Positions 8,372 through 15,546 are shown, counted from the first letter of the stretch. The stretch: DNA of 31,824 bases from an uncultured Eubacterium sp. (GCA_900545305.1 UQYD01000019.1:1-31824), one strand, 5' to 3'. A program made the numbers and translations. Notes: a model not told the origin generated them from the sequence alone.

Positions 8372-9070
8372 ATGACAATCGGTATTATAGGAGCAATGGA
8401 AGAAGAGGTTACTCTCCTCAAGGAATCCATGAATGTAGTAACTACAAGAAATGTAATTGGCTGTGATTTCTTCGTAGGTAGTGTTGAGGGTTCATCTCAC
8501 AATATCGTTCTTGTGCGTTCAGGTATAGGAAAGGTAAATGCTGCCCTTTGTGCACAGGTTTTAATTGATATTTTTGCTGTAGACTCTGTTATAAATGTAG
8601 GCGTAGCTGGTGCTATTGACCGTACTCTCAAGGTTGGCGATATTGTTATTTCCTCTGATGCTATTCAGCACGACTTTGATACAAGTGCTTTAGGCGATGA
8701 ACCTGGTTATATTTCAAGAATGGATACAAGCATTTTTGCTGCTGATATTAACCTTATTGATGCTGCTACAGATGCTGTTGAGGAATTAGGTTTAGTTCCT
8801 AATATAGGCCGTATTGCCAGCGGAGACCAATTTATTGCTGATTTAGATTCAAAGCATAGAATACAGACTCTTTTCAACCCTCTTTGTTGCGAAATGGAAG
8901 GTGCAGCTATTGCTCAGGCTTGCTACTTAAACAAAATTCCTTTTGTTATTTTAAGAGTAATGTCTGATACAGCAGATGGCGACGGAAATGTTGATTACGA
9001 ACAGTTCTTTAGAGAATCTGCAAAAACAGCTGGTAATATTGTAAATAATATGCTTACAATTTTAAAATAA
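8372..9070 (+). CDS. mtnN: 5'-methylthioadenosine/S-adenosylhomocysteine nucleosidase
   Basis: MtnN cleaves adenine from methylthioadenosine and S-adenosylhomocysteine, removing inhibitors left by methyltransferases and polyamine synthesis. The 232-residue protein begins MTIGIIGAMEEEV and carries the family motifs GVAGAID, ASGDQFI, CEMEGAAIAQ and the catalytic-aspartate region MSDTADGDG. Length and motif order are normal. It lies 11 bases after glmS with AAGGAGG before the ATG, so it is the third gene of the glmMS operon, and a strong terminator follows. The link to amino sugar synthesis is by co-transcription only; no biochemical coupling is evident from sequence. Confidence 0.96.
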   Translation: MTIGIIGAMEEEVTLLKESMNVVTTRNVIGCDFFVGSVEGSSHNIVLVRSGIGKVNAALCAQVLIDIFAVDSVINVGVAGAIDRTLKVGDIVISSDAIQHDFDTSALGDEPGYISRMDTSIFAADINLIDAATDAVEELGLVPNIGRIASGDQFIADLDSKHRIQTLFNPLCCEMEGAAIAQACYLNKIPFVILRVMSDTADGDGNVDYEQFFRESAKTAGNIVNNMLTILK

Positions 9071-9117
9071 TATATTGACAACATTTTGTTTTAAAAAAAT
9101 AAATAATTGATTATAGA

Positions 9118-9177
9118 AGACAATAAATGTCACTTGTCCAATGTCAGACGGACAAGTACATTTGTTGTCTTTTTTTA
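9118..9177 (+). terminator. Intrinsic terminator of the glmM-glmS-mtnN operon
   Basis: A long stem is formed by AGACAA, AAATG and ACTTGTCC on the left and GGACAAGT, CATTT and TTGTCT on the right, with small internal mismatches, followed by seven T. It separates the operon from the sRNA cluster downstream. Confidence 0.88.
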
Positions 9178-9194
9178 TTTTTAGGAGGTTTAAT

Positions 9195-9218
9195 ATGAAA
9201 AAACTATATAAATTTTAA
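9195..9218 (+). CDS. Possible 7-codon peptide MKKLYKF
   Basis: A strong ribosome site TAGGAGG sits seven bases before ATG 9195, and the frame runs only MKKLYKF before TAA. It starts just after the mtnN terminator and ends 12 bases before the first sRNA-unit operator. No promoter of its own is clear. It could be a relic of a lost gene start, a leader peptide, or chance. Only the ribosome site argues for it. Confidence 0.25.
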   Translation: MKKLYKF

Positions 9219-9230
9219 GTTTCCATTGAT

Positions 9231-9266
9231 AAAATCCCATTTATAGGACTTTATATGTGGTATATT
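9231..9266 (+). promoter_or_regulatory. Operator dyad and extended -10 promoter of sRNA unit 1
   Basis: AAAATCC (9231-9237) and GGACTTT (9246-9252) form a 7-8-7 dyad with one mismatch. TGG-TATATT (9258-9266) is an extended -10. No TTGACA-like -35 lies 16-18 bases upstream; the dyad occupies that place, suggesting an activator site. A direct repeat TTTATA-N4-TTTATA (9241-9256) overlaps it and is the alternative reading. Confidence 0.6.
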
Positions 9267-9345
9267 GTAATTACAGTAAGAGAAAGGTAATAATTACTCC
9301 TTTGTATTTTATTTATTTTTTGTTTGTAATATGTTTTATCCTTTC

Positions 9346-9371
9346 TTGTGTAACTTTACACAAAATTTTTT
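9346..9371 (+). terminator. Internal terminator-like hairpin in sRNA unit 1
   Basis: TTGTGTA and TACACAA enclose ACTT, followed by AA and six T. Just before it, CCTTTCTT (9340-9347) could pair with AAGAGAAAGG of the 5' stem. Together they could give a shorter RNA of about 100 nt that mimics the full-length closing stem. Units 2 and 3 lack this block. Confidence 0.4.
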
Positions 9372-9422
9372 ATAGTTATAGTTAATTTATTTATTTTGTT
9401 TTCCCTTTCTCTTACGCCTTCT

Positions 9423-9460
9423 AAAATAGCCGATACCCTTTCAGTATCGGCTATTTTTTT
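9423..9460 (+). terminator. Terminator of sRNA unit 1
   Basis: The arms AAAATAGCCGATAC and GTATCGGCTATTTT are followed by a T-run. The hairpin core is nearly identical to that of unit 3 but not unit 2, showing shared ancestry of units 1 and 3 at the 3' end. Confidence 0.88.
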
Positions 9461-9496
9461 GTTTAATAACTTTCAAATTTTTTTATTTTTATTGTT

Positions 9497-9532
9497 AAAA
9501 TCCCATTTATCGGACTTTGTATGTGGTATTAT
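9497..9532 (+). promoter_or_regulatory. Operator dyad and extended -10 promoter of sRNA unit 2
   Basis: AAAATCC (9497-9503) and GGACTTT (9512-9518) repeat the dyad with the same 8-base spacing as unit 1. TGG-TATTAT (9524-9532) is the extended -10. There is again no -35 hexamer. Confidence 0.6.
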
Positions 9533-9538
9533 AACTAC

Positions 9539-9707
9539 AGTAAGAGAAAGGACCTAAATACTCCTTGAGTTTTTAGTTGTTTTTTAATTCATAATAGTAC
9601 TTCATTATTTTTCATATAGATTTTACATTAGTTATATTTTTTATTATTTACACTTCCTTTCTCTTATATCTAAAGAAGTCGATGTCTTTTTGAACATCGA
9701 CTTTTTT
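9539..9707 (+). ncRNA. Candidate small RNA, tandem unit 2 (about 169 nt)
   Basis: The predicted start is near A9539. TAAGAGAAAGG (9541-9551) pairs perfectly with CCTTTCTCTTA (9656-9666), and ACTCCTT lies at 9560-9566. The terminator AAGTCGATGT/ACATCGACTT (9676-9703) with a T-run differs in sequence from those of units 1 and 3 yet keeps position and form, so the terminator function has been maintained through change. The AU-rich stretch between ACTCCTT and the closing stem shows no further clear hairpin and no plausible ORF. Confidence 0.7.
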
Positions 9708-9738
9708 AGATTATTTAATATTTTTTATTTCTGTTATT

Positions 9739-9774
9739 AAAGTCCTATTTATTGGACTTTATATATGGTATATT
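9739..9774 (+). promoter_or_regulatory. Operator dyad and extended -10 promoter of sRNA unit 3
   Basis: AAAGTCC (9739-9745) and GGACTTT (9754-9760) form a perfect 7-8-7 inverted repeat, the best of the three. TGG-TATATT (9766-9774) is the extended -10, and A9781 is the likely start. No -35 hexamer is present. Confidence 0.62.
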
Positions 9775-9780
9775 ATAACT

Positions 9781-9912
9781 ACAGTAAGAGAAAGGTGTTG
9801 TATACTCCTTGGTATTTTTTATAATTTTTTCTTTTATTTATTTTGTGTTTTCCTTTCTCTTATATTTATTTCAAAACAGCCGATACCCTTTTCAGTATCG
9901 GCTGTTTTATTA
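9781..9912 (+). ncRNA. Candidate small RNA, tandem unit 3 (about 130 nt)
   Basis: This is the shortest unit. TAAGAGAAAGG (9785-9795) pairs with CCTTTCTCTTA (9852-9862), and ACTCCTT is at 9804-9810. The terminator AAAACAGCCGATAC/GTATCGGCTGTTTT (9873-9908) ends next to the mfd stop codon and, read on the other strand, probably also ends the pth-mfd transcript. The loop region is almost pure A/T apart from ACTCCTTGG, which would leave the anti-SD stretch open. Confidence 0.7.
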
Positions 9913-12900
9913 CATAATCTGTTTTACTAAATCTTTAATTTCACTTAAAATATTATTTTCATTTTTAATTGTATAAGAAAGAGTTGTATCTCCTCCGGCA
10001 CTTGTAACCATAATTTTACCTTTGCTTTCAGCCACAAGAGCCATTGTCTTTTCAGCATTTACACTATTTTTCTGTCTGAACTTAATAAGCACCTTGCCAT
10101 TTCTCTGAGCTATAGAAGTACCACCCAAAGTATGAACACTAGATTTTACAAGAGCAATATCCAAAAGATTTTGTACAGCTCTAGGTAAATCCCCATATCT
10201 ATCCAAAAGCTCATCTTGAACATCATAGTAATCATTTTCGTTATTTATAAGTGAAATTTTCTTGTACATTTCAAGTTTTTGGAACTCGCTTGAAATATAT
10301 GAATTAGGAATATAGGCATTAATCTTAATTTCAATAAGGGTTTCAAAATCTTCTTCAATCTTTTCACCCTTTAATTCTCTAACAGCCTCGTCCAAAAGTT
10401 TACAGTACATTTCATAACCTACTGTATCCATATGACCATGCTGTTCAGCACCTAAAAGATTACCGGCACCTCTGATTTCCAAATCCCTCATAGCAATTTT
10501 AAAACCGGAACCAAATTCAGTAAATTCCTTTATTGTCTGAAGTCTTTTTTCTGAAACTTCGTGCAACACCTTATCCTGTCTATACATTAAATAGGCATAA
10601 CTTGTTCTTGTAGAACGCCCTACTCTACCTCTTAACTGATAGAGCTGGCTAAGTCCCATACAGTCGGCATCTTGTATTATAATAGTATTTGCATTTGAAA
10701 TATCAAGACCAGTTTCAATAATTGTAGTACATACCAAAACATTTATTTCATTATCCAAAAATTCCATCATAATGTTTTCAAGCTCTCGTTCACTCATTTG
10801 ACCATGGGCAAAACCTACGTTTGCCTCTGGTACAAGAGCCTGTATTTGAGCTGCAACTTCGTCAATATTGCTTACTCTATTGTAGAGATAATAAACCTGT
10901 CCATTTCTTGCAAGCTCTCTTAATATGGCATCTTTTACAAACTCTGGATTGTATTCCATAACATAGGTCTGTATAGGAAGTCTGTCATTAGGAGCTTCTT
11001 CCAAAAGGCTCATATCTCTTATGCCTGTCATAGACATATGAAGTGTTCTAGGTATTGGAGTGGCTGAAAGTGTAAGCACATTTACATTTTTTCTAAGTGC
11101 TTTTAACTTTTCTTTATGGGCAACACCAAATCGCTGTTCCTCATCAACAATAACCATACCCAAATCCTTAAACTTAATATCCTTACTTAAAAGTCTATGA
11201 GTACCAACAACTATATCTACACTACCGTTTTCAATGCCGGCAATAGTTTCTCTCTGCTGTTTAGGTGTTCTAAATCTACTTAGCATATCCACATTAATAG
11301 GAAAATCAGCCATTCTTGATGCAAATGTACTGTAGTGCTGTTTTGCCAATATTGTAGTTGGAACTAAAAATGCAACCTGTTTTCCGTCCTGAACTGTCTT
11401 AAAGGCAGCTCTTATGGCTACTTCTGTCTTACCAAAGCCAACATCACCACAGACAAGTCTATCCATTACCTTTCCACTTTCCATATCTCTCTTACAATCG
11501 GCAATAGCATTTAACTGGTCATCTGTTTCCTCGTAAGGAAATGCTTCTTCAAATTCATTTTGCCATACAGTATCTGCTGAATACTGGTACCCTCTTGCTG
11601 ACTGTCTTTGAGCATACAAGTCCACTAAGTCCTGTGCAAGAATTTTAACAGCATTTCTAGCCTTAGTTTTAGCCTTTTCCCAAGATACTGTACCCAATTT
11701 ATTTAATTTAGGCTTTGCAGCATCGCCACCAATATATTTTTGCACAAGGCTCATCTGGTCTATTGATACATATATAACACCGTCATTGGCATAACCAACT
11801 TTCATATAGTCCTTACTTACGCCGTCAGCTATAATCTGTTCAATACCTCTGTATACACCAATACCGTGGTTTTCGTGAACTACATAATCTCCCACTTTTA
11901 AGTCTGTAAAACTCTCAATAGGCTTGCCGTTTTTAGATTTTTTCTTTTTCTTCTTTTTCTTTTCCTGTGTGAAAAGCTCATTGTCACTTACAATAGCCAA
12001 TTTATCTTCGGGATATTCAAATCCGTGAGTTAAACTACCTCTTGTAATATAAACAATACCGGCTGAAAGCTCTACACCGTCTATATTTTCAACATAGACA
12101 GCATTTACATTTCTATCTAAAAGCTCTTTTAATATTCTTTCACTTCTGGTATGACCACCGGCAAGGAATATAATTTTGTACTGTCTTTGGCACATATAAA
12201 TTAAATCCTCAGCCATCATATCAGGGTCATTTTTGGCTATTGAAGTTGAACGGACAGCAAATTCCACAAGTTCCTTTGGCTTATAGTCCTTTAATGTATA
12301 GGTAATATTGCTTAAAAGTACAGTATTCTTCTTATTAAGCTGTTTTAACAAATCATCATAAGAAAACACCAATTCTATCTGTTTAGGCAACATATAGCCT
12401 TTATCTATTCTATTTTCAATGGAATTTGTAAACTCTCTTATTATAAAATCTCCATGCTCTCTAACTCTGTTTGGTTCATCAATATAGAAACAACTGTCCT
12501 TTGGAAAATAGTCTATAAGGCTTGCTGTTTTATCATAGAAATACTGTATATATCTATCCACTCCTGAAAAACTTTTTTGCTCCCTTAATTTTTCTATTAC
12601 TTCATCAGTAAGCATTTTTATTTTATCTGTTTTATTTTTAAAGGAATTTAAGTCTTTTTCAATATTTTTTATGGCAGTATCTATTTGTTCCTCGTTATAT
12701 ACCAATTCTCTCATTGGATATATTTTAGCCTCACTAATATTGCCTAAAGACCTTTGAGTTTTAGCATCAAGGGTTTTAATTGCATCTACATCTTCATCGA
12801 AAAAGTCCAATCTAATAGGGTTTTCATTTACGGCTGAATATATATCAACTATGCCACCACGTCTGGCAAACTGACCCTGACCTTCTACAACGTCACTATG

Positions 12901-13386
12901 TTCATAACCCATAAACACCAGTTTTTTACACAGCTCATCAATATCGTAGGTATCTCCAACCTTTATATTAAAAACAAAGTCTTCAAAAATATTTTTAGGC
13001 ACAAGTCTGTCAAAAAGAGCCTCAACAGTAACAACTACTGTTATTTCTTCATTATTTATAAGCCTTGAAATTATGTTAAATCTCTCTTTTATAATATCCA
13101 TAGACTTTACATCAGCCCAGTAGAAAATTATATCCTTAGCCGGATAAATAACAACCTTATCCTTTAAAAAGAATTTTAAATCGTTGTATATTTCCTTAGC
13201 TTTTAATTCTGAATGAGTAATAACCAAATTTGACTTATGAACATCATTTGTTATTCCTGCAATCAAATGAGTTTTCTGACCGTCTACAACACCTGTGGCA
13301 AGAACAGGAGTTTTATTTTCTTTTATACTATCTCTTAATCTGTCATAATTTTTATTGCTGTCCAAAAAATCGTAGAATATATTCAC
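9910..13386 (-). CDS. mfd: Transcription-repair coupling factor Mfd
   Basis: Mfd recognises RNA polymerase stalled at DNA damage, pushes it off with its DNA translocase and recruits UvrA. The 1158-residue protein has the UvrB-like N-terminal part, a run of eight lysines in the linker near 480, the polymerase-binding domain (DLKVGDYVVHENHGIG), the RecG-like translocase with Walker A GDVGFGKTEVA, DEEQ box VDEEQRFGV and LSATPIPRTL, and the C-terminal TRCF domain (EFQKLEMYKKI). The start is GTG at 13386 with AGGAGG seven bases upstream. It follows pth in the same direction after a 76-base gap, the usual Firmicutes order. Its 3' end abuts the terminator of the third sRNA unit, which likely serves both strands. 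Confidence 0.98.
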   Translation of the reverse strand: MNIFYDFLDSNKNYDRLRDSIKENKTPVLATGVVDGQKTHLIAGITNDVHKSNLVITHSELKAKEIYNDLKFFLKDKVVIYPAKDIIFYWADVKSMDIIKERFNIISRLINNEEITVVVTVEALFDRLVPKNIFEDFVFNIKVGDTYDIDELCKKLVFMGYEHSDVVEGQGQFARRGGIVDIYSAVNENPIRLDFFDEDVDAIKTLDAKTQRSLGNISEAKIYPMRELVYNEEQIDTAIKNIEKDLNSFKNKTDKIKMLTDEVIEKLREQKSFSGVDRYIQYFYDKTASLIDYFPKDSCFYIDEPNRVREHGDFIIREFTNSIENRIDKGYMLPKQIELVFSYDDLLKQLNKKNTVLLSNITYTLKDYKPKELVEFAVRSTSIAKNDPDMMAEDLIYMCQRQYKIIFLAGGHTRSERILKELLDRNVNAVYVENIDGVELSAGIVYITRGSLTHGFEYPEDKLAIVSDNELFTQEKKKKKKKKSKNGKPIESFTDLKVGDYVVHENHGIGVYRGIEQIIADGVSKDYMKVGYANDGVIYVSIDQMSLVQKYIGGDAAKPKLNKLGTVSWEKAKTKARNAVKILAQDLVDLYAQRQSARGYQYSADTVWQNEFEEAFPYEETDDQLNAIADCKRDMESGKVMDRLVCGDVGFGKTEVAIRAAFKTVQDGKQVAFLVPTTILAKQHYSTFASRMADFPINVDMLSRFRTPKQQRETIAGIENGSVDIVVGTHRLLSKDIKFKDLGMVIVDEEQRFGVAHKEKLKALRKNVNVLTLSATPIPRTLHMSMTGIRDMSLLEEAPNDRLPIQTYVMEYNPEFVKDAILRELARNGQVYYLYNRVSNIDEVAAQIQALVPEANVGFAHGQMSERELENIMMEFLDNEINVLVCTTIIETGLDISNANTIIIQDADCMGLSQLYQLRGRVGRSTRTSYAYLMYRQDKVLHEVSEKRLQTIKEFTEFGSGFKIAMRDLEIRGAGNLLGAEQHGHMDTVGYEMYCKLLDEAVRELKGEKIEEDFETLIEIKINAYIPNSYISSEFQKLEMYKKISLINNENDYYDVQDELLDRYGDLPRAVQNLLDIALVKSSVHTLGGTSIAQRNGKVLIKFRQKNSVNAEKTMALVAESKGKIMVTSAGGDTTLSYTIKNENNILSEIKDLVKQIM

Positions 13387-13412
13387 ATCTCCACCTCCTG
13401 CAAAACACTTTT

Positions 13413-13437
13413 ACCCCCAAATTTTTTATTTGGGGGT
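13413..13437 (-). other. Perfect hairpin between pth and mfd
   Basis: ACCCCCAAAT and ATTTGGGGGT pair over ten bases around a five-base loop of one repeated base. No T-run follows on the minus strand, so it is unlikely to end transcription fully; it may protect or process the pth message or tune mfd expression. Confidence 0.55.
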
Positions 13438-13462
13438 GTATAAAACAACTATTTTCTTGTTT

Positions 13463-14044
13463 TTACTGCTTTCCTTGACCTTTTTTGTTAAACTTATTCA
13501 TAGCCTTATCAACATCGCCAGTTTTAACAATAATAGAAACAGCCTCAGCAGCATCAGTAATACCGGAAATTATATCATCTTTTTCATCATCAGTAAATTT
13601 GCTGAGAACATGCTTTGCTAAATCCCAACCGGCAGGCTTTTCGCCTACACCTACTCTGACTCTTGTAAAATTATCATAGCCAAGCTGACCTATAATACTT
13701 CTAAGTCCCTTTTGACCACCGTCACTTCCCTTTTTGCGTATTCTGATACCACCTACAGGAAGATTAATGTCATCACATACTACAATAATTTCTTCCGGTG
13801 AAAGCTTATAAAAATTAACAAACTCTCTTACACTATCTCCACTTAAATTCATATATGTTAAAGGCTGTATAAGAAGAACCTTTTCATTACCTATTCTTCC
13901 CTCACCTACAATAGCCTTATACTTTTCTTTGTTCATATTTATATCATTGTCATAGGCAAGCTTTCCTACAACTTCAAAGCCAATATTATGTCTTGTCCAA
14001 TTATATTCTCTGCCTGGATTTCCCAATCCGATTATTGCTATCAT
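13463..14044 (-). CDS. pth: Peptidyl-tRNA hydrolase Pth
   Basis: Pth releases tRNA from peptidyl-tRNA that drops off the ribosome. The protein reads MIAIIGLGNPGREY at the start, then the active-site context TRHNIGF (catalytic His), PLTYMNLSGDSV, VVCDDINLPVG and GSDGGQKGLRSI, all conserved family motifs. I choose ATG 14044 (193 residues) because GAGGTG lies six bases upstream; the alternative GTG at 14053 overlaps that ribosome site. It heads a leftward pair with mfd. The tail ends in a basic stretch KFNKKGQGKQ. Confidence 0.96.
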   Translation of the reverse strand: MIAIIGLGNPGREYNWTRHNIGFEVVGKLAYDNDINMNKEKYKAIVGEGRIGNEKVLLIQPLTYMNLSGDSVREFVNFYKLSPEEIIVVCDDINLPVGGIRIRKKGSDGGQKGLRSIIGQLGYDNFTRVRVGVGEKPAGWDLAKHVLSKFTDDEKDDIISGITDAAEAVSIIVKTGDVDKAMNKFNKKGQGKQ

Positions 14045-14175
14045 TTCTATCACCTCACAAGGCTAAATTATAACATAAGGCACTTATATTTTCAATATTC
14101 CCCACATTTTTAAATAAAAACCATAACAATTAAAAAGACAAATTATTACAAAATTATTATTATTCTTAAAAACTA

Positions 14176-14204
14176 TTGACATTTTTTACCAACCTTGTTA
14201 ATAT
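14176..14204 (+). promoter_or_regulatory. Sigma-A promoter of the AbrB-like gene
   Basis: A perfect TTGACA (14176-14181) and TAATAT (14199-14204) are 17 bases apart. The leader of about 40 bases ends in AAGGAGG before a GTG start. Confidence 0.78.
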
Positions 14205-14249
14205 TACCTTGAAAGTTACGAATATTTTTTATTTAAGGAGGTTTTTGTT

Positions 14250-14561
14250 GTGATTTCTACAGGTATAATAAGAAAGGTGGATAAGCTCGGTCGCTTTGTT
14301 CTTCCTAGTGAGTTAAGAGAAAAGTTTCACATTGTTGAAAACGATGCTTTAGAAATTTTCACAAGCGGGGATATGATTGTTCTTAAAAAATACGAAGCAA
14401 GAGATATTTTTACAGGTCAATCAGAAAATCTTATTGATTATAAGGATAAGAAGGTTTCTATTGATAGTATCAGAGAGCTTGCTAAACTTGCCGGTTTCAA
14501 GATTATAGAAGAAAACGGACCTAAGGAAGAAGATAGATTTAAAATCGAAACTATATTCTAA
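14250..14561 (+). CDS. AbrB/SpoVT-family transition-state regulator
   Basis: This 103-residue protein has an N-terminal SpoVT/AbrB swapped-hairpin DNA-binding domain (about 1-50): STGIIRKVDKLGRFVLPSEL, then DALEIFTSGDMIVLKKYE. The C-terminal half (about 55-103) holds SIDSIRELAKLAGFKIIEE and probably mediates oligomerisation. AbrB relatives repress growth-phase and sporulation-related genes. The start is GTG at 14250 with AAGGAGG eight bases upstream. It is transcribed away from pth-mfd; in Bacillus the related spoVT lies close to mfd, so the neighbourhood is familiar. A three-hairpin element and a terminator follow the stop codon. The targets cannot be told from sequence, and I do not assign abrB, abh or spoVT. 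Confidence 0.88.
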   Translation: MISTGIIRKVDKLGRFVLPSELREKFHIVENDALEIFTSGDMIVLKKYEARDIFTGQSENLIDYKDKKVSIDSIRELAKLAGFKIIEENGPKEEDRFKIETIF

Positions 14562-14569
14562 TTATTATT

Positions 14570-14640
14570 CAGAACAAATTAACTTTGTTAATTTGTGGCT
14601 TGATAAACAAGCCATCGGATTTATCTTTCCGATTCACTAT
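14570..14640 (+). ncRNA. Three-hairpin 3' UTR element, copy A
   Basis: CAGA leads into hairpin 1, ACAAATTAAC-TTT-GTTAATTTGT (14574-14596); hairpin 2, GGCTTG-ATAAA-CAAGCC (14597-14613); hairpin 3, ATCGGA-TTTATCTT-TCCGAT (14614-14633); and the tail TCACTAT. It begins eight bases after the AbrB-like stop codon and is followed three bases later by a terminator. Copies B and C lie after other genes in this window. Hairpin 1 here has a different sequence from B and C but pairs perfectly. Confidence 0.75.
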
Positions 14641-14643
14641 ACA

Positions 14644-14687
14644 AAAAGCTATTCCAAAATCACTTTGGAATAGCTTTTCTGTTTTTT
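14644..14687 (+). terminator. Terminator after the AbrB-like gene, shared with the convergent gene
   Basis: AAAAGCTATTCC and GGAATAGCTTTT form a 12-bp stem with an 11-base loop, followed by TTTTCTGTTTTTT. It lies between convergent genes and may act on both strands. Confidence 0.8.
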
Positions 14688-15378
14688 ATGCTGTTTTCTT
14701 CTTCATTACTTTCTTTACTAACAAAGGCTCAATATTAATATGTTTGTCCATTGATTCACCTATAAGCCCTACAACCTTACCCATAGTAAAAGCTGCAAGT
14801 ACAGTACCTATACCAAGTCCTTCAATATGACCTAAGCCAAATCCTGTAAGTATTGCTGTAATTGTAAGACAAATTACGTCATAGGCTATTTTTATTTTAG
14901 AATACTTTACTTTTGTAATATCCTCTAATTCTCGTGGGAATAAATCTGTTGGTATAATTGGCAAACCACATCTGTTTGAAATAGCTATACCAATGCAAAT
15001 AATCAAATAACTTATTATAAAGTACAATATTCTGAGAGGTATGGTCTGTGGTAATGTAGTTATCCAAAGCTGATGTACGTCAAGCATTTCGCCAAAAGCA
15101 AAGCCTACAACAAAGCTGAATAAATAAGATGGTATAAATTTTTTACGCAAAACCATAAGGCTGAATACTAAAACACCTTGAAAAATATAAGTCCAAGTAC
15201 CTAAAGTAAGCTGTGGAAAAAGCTCAGAAAAGGCAAAGGGAACACTGGAAATAGCTGATATACCTGCTCCTGAATGAAGCATCAATGCAACACCACAGCT
15301 ATTTATTATAACTGCAATAATAAGAGCTATCTCACCACTAAAAATAGGCAAGTCACTTTTTTCATTAGTTTCTTTCAT
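14686..15378 (-). CDS. YczE/YyaS/YitT-type membrane protein
   Basis: A 230-residue integral membrane protein with about five to six hydrophobic segments, starting after a charged N-terminus (MKETNEKSDLP). Motifs such as NSCGVALMLHSGAGISAISSVPFAFSE, a GEMLDV segment and GLPIIPTDLFPRELEDIT fit the YczE/YyaS/YitT group of uncharacterised bacterial membrane proteins. AGGAGG precedes the ATG at good distance. It follows amt in the same direction but lies after a terminator, so it may have its own weak promoter in the 62-base gap. The function is unknown; a transport role is possible but not shown. Confidence 0.82.
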   Translation of the reverse strand: MKETNEKSDLPIFSGEIALIIAVIINSCGVALMLHSGAGISAISSVPFAFSELFPQLTLGTWTYIFQGVLVFSLMVLRKKFIPSYLFSFVVGFAFGEMLDVHQLWITTLPQTIPLRILYFIISYLIICIGIAISNRCGLPIIPTDLFPRELEDITKVKYSKIKIAYDVICLTITAILTGFGLGHIEGLGIGTVLAAFTMGKVVGLIGESMDKHINIEPLLVKKVMKKKTA

Positions 15379-15440
15379 AAAACAATTCCTCCTAATTTAT
15401 ATATAAAAATATAAAAATCAGCTATTATTGTAAACCTACA

Positions 15441-15474
15441 AAAAACCGCTGTCAATAGTAAGACAACGGTTTTA
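15441..15474 (-). terminator. Intrinsic terminator after amt
   Basis: On the minus strand AAAACCGTTGTC, an eight-base loop, then GACAGCGGTTTT with further T form a stem with one G-T pair and a U-tract. It ends the amt transcript before the YczE-type gene. Confidence 0.82.
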
Positions 15475-15514
15475 TAATTTAATATGAAAAATGTTTATCA
15501 GGAAAGAGGAAACT

Positions 15515-15546
15515 CCAAGAGAGGTTTGACCCTCTCCGGAATTTGG
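15515..15546 (-). other. Hairpin in the amt 3' region
   Basis: GAGAGG (15519-15524) pairs with CCTCTC (15531-15536), and outer CCAA/TTGG (15515-15518, 15543-15546) can extend the stem with an asymmetric bulge. It lies between the amt stop codon and its terminator. No known family is recognised. Confidence 0.35.

Larger units (their letters stand above)
9273..9460 (+). ncRNA. Candidate small RNA, tandem unit 1 (about 188 nt)
   Basis: The predicted start is A9273, seven bases after the -10. TAAGAGAAAGG (9277-9287) is perfectly complementary to CCTTTCTCTTA (9404-9414), closing a large AU-rich loop. The loop carries ACTCCTT (9296-9302), the complement of the ribosome site AAGGAGT. The RNA ends in the terminator AAAATAGCCGATAC/GTATCGGCTATTTT (9423-9457) with a T-run. 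No start codon with a ribosome site lies inside. It is longer than units 2 and 3 because it has an extra internal hairpin with its own T-run at 9346-9371. The role is inferred: a trans-acting RNA that masks ribosome sites, reminiscent of the multicopy anti-SD csRNAs of streptococci, though no sequence relation is claimed. Confidence 0.7.
9231..9912 (+). repeat. Three tandem paralogous sRNA units (about 266, 242 and 174 bases)
   Basis: Three diverged direct repeats fill the space between mtnN and mfd. The order within each is the same: dyad AAA(A/G)TCC-N8-GGACTTT, extended -10, ACAGTAAGAGAAAGG, ACTCCTT, an AT-rich stretch, CCTTTCTCTTA, and a terminator hairpin. The middle AT-rich parts differ in sequence and length while these blocks are kept. 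This pattern of kept regulatory and pairing blocks indicates duplicated RNA genes rather than a neutral repeat. No spacer-repeat regularity of a CRISPR is present. Confidence 0.85.

Noticed and set aside
9075..9105. TTGACA after mtnN as a promoter for the terminator region
   Set aside because: The -35 is perfect but only a poor TAAATA lies at 19 bases, directly before the mtnN terminator; not enough support.
9231..9912. Repeats as a possible CRISPR array
   Set aside because: Units are about 170-270 bases, kept blocks are promoters, stems and terminators, there are no uniform short repeats or spacers, and no cas genes are nearby.
11938..11965. Lysine run in Mfd as a frameshift or contamination
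   Set aside because: The eight lysines lie in the basic linker before the polymerase-binding domain, where other Firmicutes Mfd proteins are also lysine/arginine-rich; the frame is intact on both sides.
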